DNA of 64,000 bases from Cryptoclostridium sp036644995 (GCA_036644995.1 JAVXOZ010000004.1:1-64000), one strand, 5' to 3'; positions 54,533 to 63,058 are shown, counted from the first letter of the stretch. Numbers and translations are program-made. Notes: a model not told the origin generated them from the letters alone.

Positions 54533-55339
54533 TTAGCAAACCATGGCAATCATGGTAATAACCCCAAGTTGCAATAAATCATGAATAGTTCTGTCTTTGT
54601 AAAAATCTGCGGCTTCATCATTTAAGGATAAAGGCACAGCGGGAGATGCAAACCAAAGGTCGGGATGTAACATATCTTTACTTAACCAACCGGCTTCGGA
54701 AAAGGTGCAATCAACAACCAAGGGATATTTTTTAATATCTTCTATTTTTTTGGTGGTAGCATAACCTTCTTTTCCCAAAGCTGCCAACACTTCTTCATCA
54801 TTATCATAAACAACACCATCTGCACCACGGCATTTTAAAAATGCCAATGCCGAGCGGCCAACTCTGCCGCCGCCCAAAACAAGAACTTCCTTATCTCTCA
54901 ATCCGCCCACGGCACCTTCCAATGCTGCCACAAAACCACGGGCAGTGGCATCAGAATTTTCCGCAACCAAATTTTTACTCATATTAAGTGCCAAGAAATA
55001 TCTGTCATCAGCGGTAAAAATAACCCCTGCTCCCCTTTGGGTAGCTTCATAAATACCGGAAACATCCGTTGCTTCAGTAATAAAAACATCAAAACCCATA
55101 TGGGTAAGAATCCCCGCAACCTGTTGGCAAAATGTAGTGATAAGCCCTAAACCTGCAGTAACAGGCACAACCCCAACCTTTAAACGCCAAGAGGCACTTT
55201 TCAACCTGCCACGAGAAACATCACCGGCAAGTGCGGCCAAATTCAAAAGAGACATTTTGCTTTGGGATTCTAAATGTTCTGCCCACTGAGGCAGCTCTTT
55301 TGTCATATTTACAATCCATTCATTCTGTAATCTGGTCAT
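54533..55339 (-). CDS. pylD: PylD: pyrrolysine synthase dehydrogenase
   Basis: This 268-residue enzyme oxidises 3-methylornithyl-lysine and closes the ring to pyrrolysine, the final step. It has VGVVPVTAGLGLI (55-67), FITEATDVSGIYEATQRGA (86-104), and a Rossmann motif VLGGGRVGRSA (154-164) for NAD. These match archaeal PylD block by block. The start is at the ATG 5 nt after GGAGAGG; the TTG five codons earlier lies in the ribosome binding site. It follows pylSc by 55 bp and probably shares its transcript. Confidence 0.94.
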   Translation of the reverse strand: MTRLQNEWIVNMTKELPQWAEHLESQSKMSLLNLAALAGDVSRGRLKSASWRLKVGVVPVTAGLGLITTFCQQVAGILTHMGFDVFITEATDVSGIYEATQRGAGVIFTADDRYFLALNMSKNLVAENSDATARGFVAALEGAVGGLRDKEVLVLGGGRVGRSALAFLKCRGADGVVYDNDEEVLAALGKEGYATTKKIEDIKKYPLVVDCTFSEAGWLSKDMLHPDLWFASPAVPLSLNDEAADFYKDRTIHDLLQLGVITMIAMVC

Positions 55340-55394
55340 ATTTTCCCTCTCCAATTAACATAAAAAACATCCAAGTGAAACATTGAGTATTTAT

Positions 55395-56237
55395 TTAGAT
55401 ATTGAGCCGTGCCCCATTTAAGTAAGATAGGCTTCTGCCCACTCTTTTAATATTGTGGTAATCTTCTTTCATCATGGCAATACGCTCTAAGCCAAAGCCC
55501 AAGCCTACCCATGTATCAAAGATTCCCCAATTTGCGTCAAGAAAGTGGGGGCCAAATGCACCTGAGGCAATTTCCAAATCTCCGGAAACCACATCTAAAG
55601 TATCACCATAAACCACGCTATCCTCGGCAACCAACTCATATTTATCAAAGCCAATAACTTCCATGGCTTTTACAGCCAGTTCTTTTAAACGTGCCATTTG
55701 TTCGCCATCTTTAACTCCGCCCAATTCCACAAAGTTAAGCATGGTAAATTCATTTAAGTGTTCGGCTCCTTGGCTTTCTTTTCTAAAGCAGGGTCCAACC
55801 TCAAAAATACGCACGGGATTACCCCATACTTTTTGCAAACTACGCATCATATCATAAAGATTAGGTGCCAGCATTGGGCGTAAACACCTGTTTTTATCCA
55901 CCCAAAAAACTTGCTTTGTTAAAGGATGGTCTTCACCTATGGTCATTTGTTCCAGCATTTTTTTAGGCAGCATAATGGGGGTAACAACCTGAATAAAGCC
56001 TTCTTCTTCAGTGAGCCATTTTACCAATTTAGATTCTATTTCACAAAGAATAGGACGCCTTGTCCCATCCCGCAAAGCAAAAAGAGCATCTTTGCTTTGA
56101 TTTATCAGGCTTTGTTCGATTTTTTTAAATTCTTTTTCTCTGATTGCAATCTCATCAAACTCTTGGTTAACAGTAGCGTCCTCGGCATTAAGTTCAGTGA
56201 GGCGCTGTTTCTGTGCAACGGAAAATGTAACAGACAT
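55395..56237 (-). CDS. pylSc: PylSc: catalytic protein of split pyrrolysyl-tRNA synthetase
   Basis: This 280-residue class II synthetase core charges tRNA-Pyl with pyrrolysine. Motif 2 is FEVGPCFRKES with EFTMLNF (145-169), and motif 3 is GLGFGLER (245-252). Pocket residues known from archaeal PylRS are kept: Tyr128 (PMLAPNLY), Asn168, Tyr210 (VVYGDTL) and Trp243. The archaeal pocket Cys next to the Asn is Val170 here. The tRNA-binding domain is missing and supplied in trans by PylSn, as in other bacteria. The start is at the ATG of MSVTFS with AAAGG 11 nt upstream; two in-frame ATGs further up are less well placed. Confidence 0.96.
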   Translation of the reverse strand: MSVTFSVAQKQRLTELNAEDATVNQEFDEIAIREKEFKKIEQSLINQSKDALFALRDGTRRPILCEIESKLVKWLTEEEGFIQVVTPIMLPKKMLEQMTIGEDHPLTKQVFWVDKNRCLRPMLAPNLYDMMRSLQKVWGNPVRIFEVGPCFRKESQGAEHLNEFTMLNFVELGGVKDGEQMARLKELAVKAMEVIGFDKYELVAEDSVVYGDTLDVVSGDLEIASGAFGPHFLDANWGIFDTWVGLGFGLERIAMMKEDYHNIKRVGRSLSYLNGARLNI

Positions 56238-56558
56238 GTTTATCATTACCTTTCTGCACTGAATTATAAAAGCATAATTCAATATATACTACTATTATAC
56301 TCCTAAGCAGAGAAAATACAATTTTATATTTTTGTGTTTAGGGATAAAAAATATGACATTTATCAAAAAAATGGTAAAATATCTCATTTTTTTGCTTTTA
56401 CTTTACTTATTTGTGAAGTTTAATTTTCAAAGAAAAGGGAAAATATTATGTTCATAATAAAAATTGCTTGCAGAATATAATAAGAAAGGATATAATAATT
56501 GTTAACATTTTCAAGGACTTATAAATAGATGTATTTTAAGAAATAGGAGAAAAAGCTT
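56238..56558. other. Divergent spacer between pylSc and ilvB, no gene
   Basis: A 321-bp AT-rich spacer. It holds the pylSc promoter and the ilvB leader (ribosome binding site AGGAG before ATG 56559). I looked for a T-box or other leader before ilvB and saw no convincing structure. Confidence 0.5.
56294..56321 (-). promoter_or_regulatory. Probable sigma-A promoter of pylSc-pylD
   Basis: On the minus strand TTGTAT (56316-56321), 16 bp and TATAAT (56294-56299) lie about 57 bp before the pylSc start. Confidence 0.6.
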
Positions 56559-58235
56559 ATGAAAGGTGCACAAGTAGTAGTAGAAATATTAAAAAGAGAA
56601 GGCGCCGATACTATTTTTGGTTATCCCGGCGGCGTTGCCTTACCGCTTTATGATGCTCTTTACGATTCGGGCATTCGCCACATTTTAACCCGCCACGAAC
56701 AAGGAGCAGCCCATGCCGCAGATGGCTACGCACGTTCTTCGGGAAAAGTGGGAGTTTGCTTATCCACATCCGGCCCCGGGGCAACAAATTTAGTTACAGG
56801 GATTGCCACAGCCTATATGGATTCCAGTCCTACGGTATTTATTACCTGCCAAGTAACCCGTGCCGCCATTGGCAAAGACTCCTTTCAAGAAGCGGATATG
56901 CGGGGTATAACCACACCCATAACCAAGCATAATTATTTGGTTAGCTCGGAAAAAGACTTGGCACCTGCTTTACGTCAAGCATTTTATGTGGCAAGAACAG
57001 GCAGACCCGGCACTGTGGTGGTGGATATTCCCAAGGATTTATTTGAAGCGGATATCGACATAAATTTTGAGGAAGACATCAACATGAGGGGCTATAAACC
57101 TTTATATGAAGGGGATATAGCTCAAGTTGAGGAAGCAGCTTACCTGATTAAACACGCTAAAAAACCGGTATTTTTCATTGGCGGCGGCATGGATACCGTG
57201 GAAAGAGCCGAGTATTTTAAAGATATCGTTAAAAAAACCAATATTCCCGTGGTTAGCAGCCTTATGGGGAACAGCGTTTTCCCCAATGACCACCCCTTAT
57301 ACTTGGGTATGGTGGGAATGCACGGCACTGCCACAGCCAATAAAGCAGTTATGGATTGCGACCTTTTAATCGGCATGGGTGTACGTTTTTCCGACCGTGT
57401 TACCGGCAAAGTAAACACCTTTGCCCCCAATGCCAAAATTATCCACTTTGAAATAGACCCGGTGGAAATAAATAAAAACATTAAAGTAGATACCCGTGTA
57501 CTGGCAGACCTTTCATGGTCGCTCCAGAGGCTTAACGAAAGAATAGAAAAACCACACGCCGATGAATGGGTAAAAATGCTGATGGCAACAAAAGCAGCCA
57601 AACCCATGGCTTACGGCACTCCCAAAGATGGGGAAATAAAACCACAAATGGTTATTGAGGCAATTTCGGATTTAACCCAAGGTGAAGCCATAATAGTTAC
57701 CGATGTGGGGCAACACCAAATGTGGACAGCTCTGCTGTACGAATATAAACACCCCCGCTCTTTCCTTAGTTCCGGTGGCTTAGGCACCATGGGCTTTGGC
57801 TTGCCCGGTGGTATTGGGGCACAAATAGCCAATCCCGATAAAGAAGTTTGGGTTATTTGTGGCGATGGTGGCTTTTTAATGAATTGCCAAGAAATGGCAA
57901 CCGCCGTGGAACACAATTTACCCATTAAAATTGTTATAGTGAACAACCGTTGCTTAGGCATGGTTCAACAGTGGCAGCGTATGTTTTTTAACCAACGTTA
58001 CAGCGGCTCAAAATATGAAATAGATACAAACATGGCAACGGTATCCCAAGCTTTTGGTGCCAATGGGTTACGGGTTACGGATTCCAAAAATCTTAAAGAC
58101 GCACTTTTGGAAGCTAAAAATTGCACCGGCCCCATGGTGGTGGAAGTAATGGTTACCGGAGATGAAAATGTTTACCCCATGGTTCCTGCAGGAGCATCCC
58201 TAAATGAAATCATTGAATGGGAGGAAAAAGAATAA
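56559..58235 (+). CDS. ilvB: Acetolactate synthase large subunit
   Basis: This 558-residue thiamine-diphosphate enzyme condenses pyruvate (or 2-oxobutyrate plus pyruvate) for branched-chain amino acids. The cofactor-activating Glu is in RHEQGAAHAADGYA near 48, the FAD region lies in the middle third (VSSLMGNSVFPNDHPLYLGMVGMHG), and the diphosphate motif is GDGGFLMNCQE near 440. A regulatory subunit gene follows with a 1-bp overlap, so it is the biosynthetic rather than the fermentative (alsS) form. Confidence 0.96.
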   Translation: MKGAQVVVEILKREGADTIFGYPGGVALPLYDALYDSGIRHILTRHEQGAAHAADGYARSSGKVGVCLSTSGPGATNLVTGIATAYMDSSPTVFITCQVTRAAIGKDSFQEADMRGITTPITKHNYLVSSEKDLAPALRQAFYVARTGRPGTVVVDIPKDLFEADIDINFEEDINMRGYKPLYEGDIAQVEEAAYLIKHAKKPVFFIGGGMDTVERAEYFKDIVKKTNIPVVSSLMGNSVFPNDHPLYLGMVGMHGTATANKAVMDCDLLIGMGVRFSDRVTGKVNTFAPNAKIIHFEIDPVEINKNIKVDTRVLADLSWSLQRLNERIEKPHADEWVKMLMATKAAKPMAYGTPKDGEIKPQMVIEAISDLTQGEAIIVTDVGQHQMWTALLYEYKHPRSFLSSGGLGTMGFGLPGGIGAQIANPDKEVWVICGDGGFLMNCQEMATAVEHNLPIKIVIVNNRCLGMVQQWQRMFFNQRYSGSKYEIDTNMATVSQAFGANGLRVTDSKNLKDALLEAKNCTGPMVVEVMVTGDENVYPMVPAGASLNEIIEWEEKE

Positions 58236-58732
58236 TGAAACATACATTAGCAGTATTGGTTGAAGACAGACCCGGGGTTTTAACCCATGTTGCGGGCTTA
58301 ATTGCACGGCGTGGTTTCAATATCGTTTCCATAAATGCAGGCTCCTCCGAGGTTTCCGGCATCACACGCATAACCGTAGTGGTGGATGTGGCAGATGAAG
58401 ATGAGCTGGAGCAAGTGACCAATCAAATAGAAAAGCTTGTTGATGCTTTACACGTAACCAACCTCACCGCCATGCCTTCCATCAATCGTGAGCTGGCATT
58501 AATTAAGGTTATGGCTTTGCCCAAAGACCGTTCGGGCTTGGTGGATATAGCCAATATTTTCCGTGCTAAAATTGTGGATGTGCACCCGGACAGCATAGTT
58601 ATTGAAATGACAGGTGAAGAAGATAAAATAGATGCTATGTGCTTACTTTTGGATGAAATGGGAATTTTGGAAATTGTACGCACAGGTCGCATAGCCATAT
58701 CCCGTGGTTTGCCCAGTTCCCAGCAGAAATAA
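58235..58732 (+). CDS. ilvN: Acetolactate synthase small (regulatory) subunit
   Basis: This 165-residue protein has an N-terminal ACT domain (LAVLVEDRPGVLTHVAGLIARRGFNI) for valine feedback. A C-terminal ferredoxin-like domain follows (NRELALIKVMALPKDRSGLVDIANIFRAKIVDV). The start is the ATG sharing a base with the ilvB stop (TAATG), after GGGAGG; an in-frame ATG six codons earlier lies within ilvB. The small subunit activates and regulates IlvB. Confidence 0.96.
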   Translation: MKHTLAVLVEDRPGVLTHVAGLIARRGFNIVSINAGSSEVSGITRITVVVDVADEDELEQVTNQIEKLVDALHVTNLTAMPSINRELALIKVMALPKDRSGLVDIANIFRAKIVDVHPDSIVIEMTGEEDKIDAMCLLLDEMGILEIVRTGRIAISRGLPSSQQK

Positions 58733-58800
58733 AAATTTACATAGCACAGATAAAATAACAGCTTAAAGTTTTACCACTACAAAATCATAACAAAACCCAC

Positions 58801-59218
58801 ACCCCATAGCTCTTTAAAGAGCTATGGGGTAATATTGTAGACAAAATGCAATTTTAGCTACAAGATTATTGGCTTTGAATAAAGGCTTAGATTGGGCAAA
58901 ACTCACGGAGTCGGGGACGTGAAGTGTACTTTGATGTACATAAACGGTCACGGCTAAGGGATTTTGCCCAATATCAGACTTTATACAAAACCACACCCCA
59001 TAGTTTCGAAAGGAGCTATGGGGTAATATTGTAGAAAAAATGCAATTTTGGCTACAAGATTATTGGCTTTGAATAAAGGCTTAGATTGGGCAAAACTCAC
59101 GGAGCCGGGGACGTGAAGTGTACTTTGATGTACATAAACGGTCACGGCGAAGGGATTTTGCCCAATATCAGACTTTATACAAAACCACACCCCATAGTTT
59201 CTATCGAAACTATGGGGT
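58801..59218. repeat. Two tandem structured repeats (copies D and E) bracketed by three palindromes
   Basis: The order is palindrome P1 (58801-58830), unit D (58831-58994), P2 (58995-59024), unit E (59025-59188), P3 (59189-59218). Units are 164 bp each and differ at four positions; the period is 194 bp. Each palindrome is 30 bp with ACCCCATAG / CTATGGGGT arms. P3 is followed by TTTTT and should terminate plus-strand transcripts. Unit arms ATTGGGCAAAA / TTTTGCCCAAT and CGTGA / TCACG replace the bases of copy C with pairing kept. The spacer after ilvN from 58733 holds nothing else. Confidence 0.9.
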
Positions 59219-59290
59219 TTTTACAAAATGCAATTTACTAATTTACAAATAAACAACAATATTTATACACACTTATCCTGCAAAATTAGT

Positions 59291-59319
59291 TTGACAAAAT
59301 ATAGTGTTTTAGTTATGCT
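59291..59319 (+). promoter_or_regulatory. Sigma-A promoter of the GtrA-like gene
   Basis: TTGACA (59291-59296), 17 bp, TATGCT (59314-59319) lies 31 bp before the chosen start. It lies inside the longer open frame, which supports the downstream start. Confidence 0.65.
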
Positions 59320-59350
59320 ATATTGTAATAAAATTGCGGAAGAAAAAAAC

Positions 59351-59857
59351 ATGAAACCAAAATTTATTGAATCATTCTATAATTTGGGAGAACTGCCAAA
59401 ATACACCACTTTTTCTCTTATAGCCACGGCTTTGGATTTTTCTGTTGTGTGGGCAATTACTTTTTTGCTCCACGGAGATATCGTTTTTGCCAACACTATT
59501 GGATCATTAAGCGGTTTTTTCCTGCATTATTTTTTAGCATCAAAAACAGTTTTTAATACAGAATATGGAGCTATCGGCTTTGTAATCTACCTTTCCACCT
59601 TTTTATTGGGTATGATTATTGGCAATATTATAATTTATTACACATATCATTGGCTCTTAACCATAATTTTAACCGCCTTTGCCTTTATCATCAGTAAAAT
59701 ATTATCTGTTTCCATACCATTTTTTATTGTTTATTATTTGCGAATGCTAATATTTAAACGCTTGGATAACTCCGATAATTCCGATAATTCCGATGACAAA
59801 AAAAACAATGACACCACAAAAAATTACGAAGATAACAGCCATAATTCAATAAATTAA
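59351..59857 (+). CDS. GtrA-like family membrane protein
   Basis: This 168-residue protein has four predicted membrane helices (about 18-38, 44-62, 75-98, 104-128). The layout FSLIATALDFSVVW, ANTIGSLSGFFLHYFLASKTVF is typical of GtrA-like proteins, which help move lipid-linked sugars or teichoic-acid parts across the membrane. The C-terminal tail is Asp/Asn/Ser/Lys-rich with a short SDN repeat. The start is at the ATG after GGAAG, downstream of a good promoter; a frame open 41 codons further up is rejected. Confidence 0.82.
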   Translation: MKPKFIESFYNLGELPKYTTFSLIATALDFSVVWAITFLLHGDIVFANTIGSLSGFFLHYFLASKTVFNTEYGAIGFVIYLSTFLLGMIIGNIIIYYTYHWLLTIILTAFAFIISKILSVSIPFFIVYYLRMLIFKRLDNSDNSDNSDDKKNNDTTKNYEDNSHNSIN

Positions 59858-59896
59858 ACTCTTAACTATTTATTTTTAGTTGAGAGTTATTTTTTT
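59857..59896 (+). terminator. Intrinsic terminator after the GtrA-like gene
   Basis: A 12-bp stem with one wobble (AACTCTTAACTA / TAGTTGAGAGTT) is followed by a run of T residues. It touches the stop codon. Confidence 0.88.
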
Positions 59897-59977
59897 GCCA
59901 AAAACCACCGTTTTTTAACTGCATAATAAGTTGATGCCGAGGAATACTTAAAGGAGAGTAAAAAAGGATGTGATTAT

Positions 59978-60385
59978 TTGAAACGCTGGTTTCCTTCTGT
60001 TTTTCTTTTTCTTTTTGGTGGTGGTTTATATTATTTACTGGAAATTTTGTGGCGTGGTTACAGCCATTGGACCATGTTTTTTGCAGGGGGAACCTGCTTT
60101 TTATCCATAGATTGGCTTAATAATAAATTGAAAAAAAAGACACCACTGTGGGTACGTTGCACTTTGGGGGCTGCTGTTATAACCGGGGTAGAATTTGTAA
60201 TTGGCTGCACGGTAAACCTCTGGGCACACTGGAATGTTTGGGATTACAGCCGCTTTCGCTTTCATTTCATGGGGCAAATTTGCTTATTATATACCTTTAT
60301 ATGGTTTTTTTTAACCGCTCCCCTAATTTGGTTAACCACTTTCATGCGCCACCAAGTGGAGCATTTATTAAATAAAATACATTAA
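59978..60385 (+). CDS. CmpB-like small membrane protein (putative ABC transporter type IV family)
   Basis: This 135-residue hydrophobic protein has four helices. It has the motifs YYLLEILWRGYSHWTMFFAGGTCF, GVEFVIGCTVNL and WDYSRFRFHFMGQICLLYTFIWFFL, recognisable as the family PF06541, named ABC-transporter type IV although a transport role is unproven. It starts with TTG after AAAAAAGG. The aromatic W/Y/R cluster after helix three is the family signature. It is probably cotranscribed with the small zinc-ribbon gene 11 bp downstream. Confidence 0.78.
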   Translation: MKRWFPSVFLFLFGGGLYYLLEILWRGYSHWTMFFAGGTCFLSIDWLNNKLKKKTPLWVRCTLGAAVITGVEFVIGCTVNLWAHWNVWDYSRFRFHFMGQICLLYTFIWFFLTAPLIWLTTFMRHQVEHLLNKIH

Positions 60386-60396
60386 ATAAATAGGAG

Positions 60397-60603
60397 GTGA
60401 TAAAAATTTCTCAATGCGTAAAATGCCAAAAACAAATCCACGGCGATGATTTATATGAAGTTAAAGGCAAGGTTTTTTGTGAAGATTGTGCCACAAAGCT
60501 CACACAGGATTCACCCACAGCTTCACCTACGGGAATCGGCTGCATTGGTTCATATGCAGCTATGGAACGCCAAATATTTATAAAAGCCCATCAACAAAAA
60601 TAA
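60397..60603 (+). CDS. Small zinc-ribbon protein with uncertain start
   Basis: This protein of up to 68 residues has two CxxC pairs (CVKCQKQI and CEDCA, 19 residues apart). It resembles a LIM or treble-clef zinc finger, followed by a Ser/Thr/Pro/Gly stretch and a short charged end. The only normal start in frame, GTG 60397, lies within the ribosome binding site AGGAGGTG itself. A codon at proper distance (8 nt) would be ATT 60406; no in-frame ATG is available. It follows the CmpB-like gene. Function unknown; binding to RNA, DNA or protein is equally possible. Confidence 0.65.
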   Translation: MIKISQCVKCQKQIHGDDLYEVKGKVFCEDCATKLTQDSPTASPTGIGCIGSYAAMERQIFIKAHQQK

Positions 60604-60612
60604 CACTGTAAA

Positions 60613-60655
60613 AAAACTGTCCAAGGCTTTTAAAAGTCTTGGACAGTTTTATTTT
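60613..60655 (+). terminator. Intrinsic terminator after the zinc-ribbon gene
   Basis: A perfect 13-bp stem (AAAACTGTCCAAG / CTTGGACAGTTTT) is followed by ATTTT. Confidence 0.9.
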
Positions 60656-60789
60656 ACAAATTTTTTATCCCAACAACTGAGTTTGTTAAAAGACCTAAAC
60701 CCCACAAAAACAAAGTACAAAACTTTTGAGTGTGAGCCATTGAGGATTGCTTGAATTTTTATTGAGCAGAACCATTAAGGGAAAATCAA

Positions 60790-61746
60790 TTAAAATTCTT
60801 TTTTTATGCTGCGTAAAAATAATTCTTTTAATGTAGTATCTGCATCTGCCTTATGATAAAGCATGGCTTGAACCGCATTGCAAATAGGCAAATCCACATC
60901 ATATTTTTCCCCCAAGGCGGTTAATGCCCTAACGGTATAATAGCCTTCTGCCAAGGATGAAAATTTTTCGTTTTTTACAAATGCTTCACCAAATTGACGA
61001 TTATGACTAAATTTAGAAAACACCGTGGCTTCATAATCCCCTAAATGGCACAAGCCATATGCCGATAATTCATTGCCCCCCATGCCCCTAATCAAACGGG
61101 CAATTTCCCGTGTACCTCTGGACATCAATGCGCCTTTTAGTGAGGGCAAGCCTTTACCATCCAGCATACCTGCGGCAATGCCAATAACGTTTTTTGCCGC
61201 CGCACCTATTTCGTTCCCCAATAAATCATTGCCATAATAAAAGCGAATTAAATCTCCGGAAAATTCTTTAACCAGTAAAGCTTTGGTTGCTTCATCATCG
61301 CTATCTATAACCATGCAGTTGGGCACACCACGATAAAATTCCTGAACATGCCCGGGGCCTAACCAAACCGCAACTTTGCAGGAAACATCGGATAATTCCG
61401 TTACCACTTGGGAAAGACGTTCCCCTGTGGATATTTCTACCCCTTTCATACAAAGGATAAAAGTTTTATCTTTGGGGTTGAATTTTCCCAATTCACCCAT
61501 GAGGTCACGGACTCCTTGGGCATTTATGGATACCACTATATATTGAGCTTTTAAAGCTTCTTTTAAATCCGTAATCAATTTTGTGGATGGTGAAAGTGTT
61601 ATCATGCCATTGGTACGGTTTTCCTTAAATTCCCGAATATGCTTGGAATCTGCCCTGCCATATAAAGAAACATCATGACCAATACGGTCTAAATACCAAG
61701 CAATAAAAGAGCCCCAACGTCCACACCCAATAACGGAAATTTGCAT
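60790..61746 (-). CDS. gpsA: GpsA-like NAD(P)-dependent glycerol-3-phosphate dehydrogenase
   Basis: This 318-residue protein has the Rossmann motif ISVIGCGRWGSFIAWYL at the start. The catalytic segment NEIGAAAKNVIGIAAGMLDGKGL near 185 holds the GpsA lysine, with LMSRGTREIARL and LAEGYYTVRAL later. It should reduce dihydroxyacetone phosphate to sn-glycerol 3-phosphate for phospholipids. It departs from typical GpsA in several loops (GCGRWG for GAGSWG; IGAAAKN for LGGALKN), so a related dehydrogenase is possible. The start is at the ATG 7 nt after GGAGG. It follows ilvA by 61 bp. Confidence 0.82.
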   Translation of the reverse strand: MQISVIGCGRWGSFIAWYLDRIGHDVSLYGRADSKHIREFKENRTNGMITLSPSTKLITDLKEALKAQYIVVSINAQGVRDLMGELGKFNPKDKTFILCMKGVEISTGERLSQVVTELSDVSCKVAVWLGPGHVQEFYRGVPNCMVIDSDDEATKALLVKEFSGDLIRFYYGNDLLGNEIGAAAKNVIGIAAGMLDGKGLPSLKGALMSRGTREIARLIRGMGGNELSAYGLCHLGDYEATVFSKFSHNRQFGEAFVKNEKFSSLAEGYYTVRALTALGEKYDVDLPICNAVQAMLYHKADADTTLKELFLRSIKKEF

Positions 61747-61807
61747 AAAGGTTCCTCCAATCATAAAAATCTAAAAAAGTTGAATATCACTCCAATAGCT
61801 TTAATTA

Positions 61808-63058
61808 TTAAAAACAAAAAAGGTTAAAAAGTTGTTCACTTTGGTTAACCACGGTATAGCGGAAACCTTTGGCTTCCATACGTTCAATAAGTGGCTGATA
61901 ATCTTCGGGGCGTGATAATTCAATACCCAAAAGTGTGGGGCCTTTTTCCTTATCGTTGCTCTTGGAATAATTAAAGCGGATAATATCATCATCGGGACCT
62001 AAAACATCGGTGAGAAATTCCCTTAAAGCACCGGGACGCTGCGGGAAATTGATAATAAAATAATGCTGTATGCCTTCATATAGCAAGGAACGTTCTTTAA
62101 TTTCCTGCATACGGGCTATATCGTTATTGCCGCCGCTGATAATACACGCAACCTTCTTTCCTTTGATTTTATCTTTATAAAATTCCAATGCCGCTATGGT
62201 TAAAGCACCGGCAGGCTCCGTAACAATGGCACTGTTGTTGTAAAGTTCCAAAATAGTGGTGCATATTTTTCCTTCGGGCACGATAACTATATCATCCAAA
62301 ACTTCTTTGCATATTTCATAGGTTAAATCCCCTACCCGCATAACCGCTGCACCATCCGCAAATTTATCCACGGTATCCAAAGCTGTAACTTCGCCTTTTT
62401 CTATGGATAAAGCCATATCCGCAGCACCGGTGGGTTCTACCCCTATAACCTTAGTTGCAGGACGAATGCCTTTCACATAAGAGCCGACTCCCGAAGCCAA
62501 GCCGCCACCGCCGATAGCAGCAAAGATGTAATCCATATGCCCTGCATCATCGTTCATTATTTCCAAGCCGATAGTGCCTTGACCTGCAATAACCGAGGGG
62601 TCATTAAAAGGATGGATAAAAAACATCCCTTCTTTTTCGCAAAATTCCAAGGCTTTGGCGTTGGATTCATCAAAGGTATCACCCACCAAAACTATTTCCA
62701 CACAATCACCGCCAAAACGGTGAACTTGGGCTATTTTTTGTTTGGGAGTGGTAACAGGCATGAATATTTTGCCCTTACAACCCATGGTTTTACAGGAAAA
62801 AGCCACACCCTGACCATGGTTACCCGCACTGGCACATACCACACCTTTATCACGATCTTTTTTGCTTAACTGGCTCATTTTATTATAAGCACCACGTATT
62901 TTAAAAGAACGCACTAATTGCAAATCTTCTCTCTTTAAAAAAACCTGACAATGGTAACGCTCAGACAATACTTCATTTATCTCCAAGGGTTGATTTTTGG
63001 CAACTCCCTTTAAATCGTGGCCTGCTCTTAAGATATCTTCCAAAGATATTTTCGTCAT
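61808..63058 (-). CDS. ilvA: Threonine ammonia-lyase (threonine dehydratase)
   Basis: This 416-residue fold-II PLP enzyme has its PLP lysine at Lys53 in RSFKIRGAY. It has the SAGNHGQGVA loop and the glycine-rich IGGGGLASGVGSY. A C-terminal ACT-like region (about 325-410, HYFIINFPQRPGALREFLTDVLG) suggests feedback control by isoleucine or valine. It makes 2-oxobutyrate for isoleucine, feeding the IlvBN enzyme encoded 4 kb away. The start is at ATG 63058 with GGAGG 11 nt upstream. Confidence 0.94.
   Translation of the reverse strand: MTKISLEDILRAGHDLKGVAKNQPLEINEVLSERYHCQVFLKREDLQLVRSFKIRGAYNKMSQLSKKDRDKGVVCASAGNHGQGVAFSCKTMGCKGKIFMPVTTPKQKIAQVHRFGGDCVEIVLVGDTFDESNAKALEFCEKEGMFFIHPFNDPSVIAGQGTIGLEIMNDDAGHMDYIFAAIGGGGLASGVGSYVKGIRPATKVIGVEPTGAADMALSIEKGEVTALDTVDKFADGAAVMRVGDLTYEICKEVLDDIVIVPEGKICTTILELYNNSAIVTEPAGALTIAALEFYKDKIKGKKVACIISGGNNDIARMQEIKERSLLYEGIQHYFIINFPQRPGALREFLTDVLGPDDDIIRFNYSKSNDKEKGPTLLGIELSRPEDYQPLIERMEAKGFRYTVVNQSEQLFNLFCF

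Noticed and set aside
56285..56558. T-box or other amino-acid riboswitch before ilvB
   Set aside because: No T-box sequence, specifier-loop layout or terminator/antiterminator pair could be made out in the AT-rich leader.
58814..59190. Two similar small minus-strand open frames (60 and 69 codons) with nearly the same peptide
   Set aside because: They lie wholly in repeat units D and E and their palindromes; the shared peptide follows from the DNA repeat, and no ribosome binding site precedes them.
58801..59218. Possible short CRISPR array (regular palindromic repeats)
   Set aside because: The intervening 164-bp units are almost identical to each other, far too long for spacers, and no cas gene is in the window.
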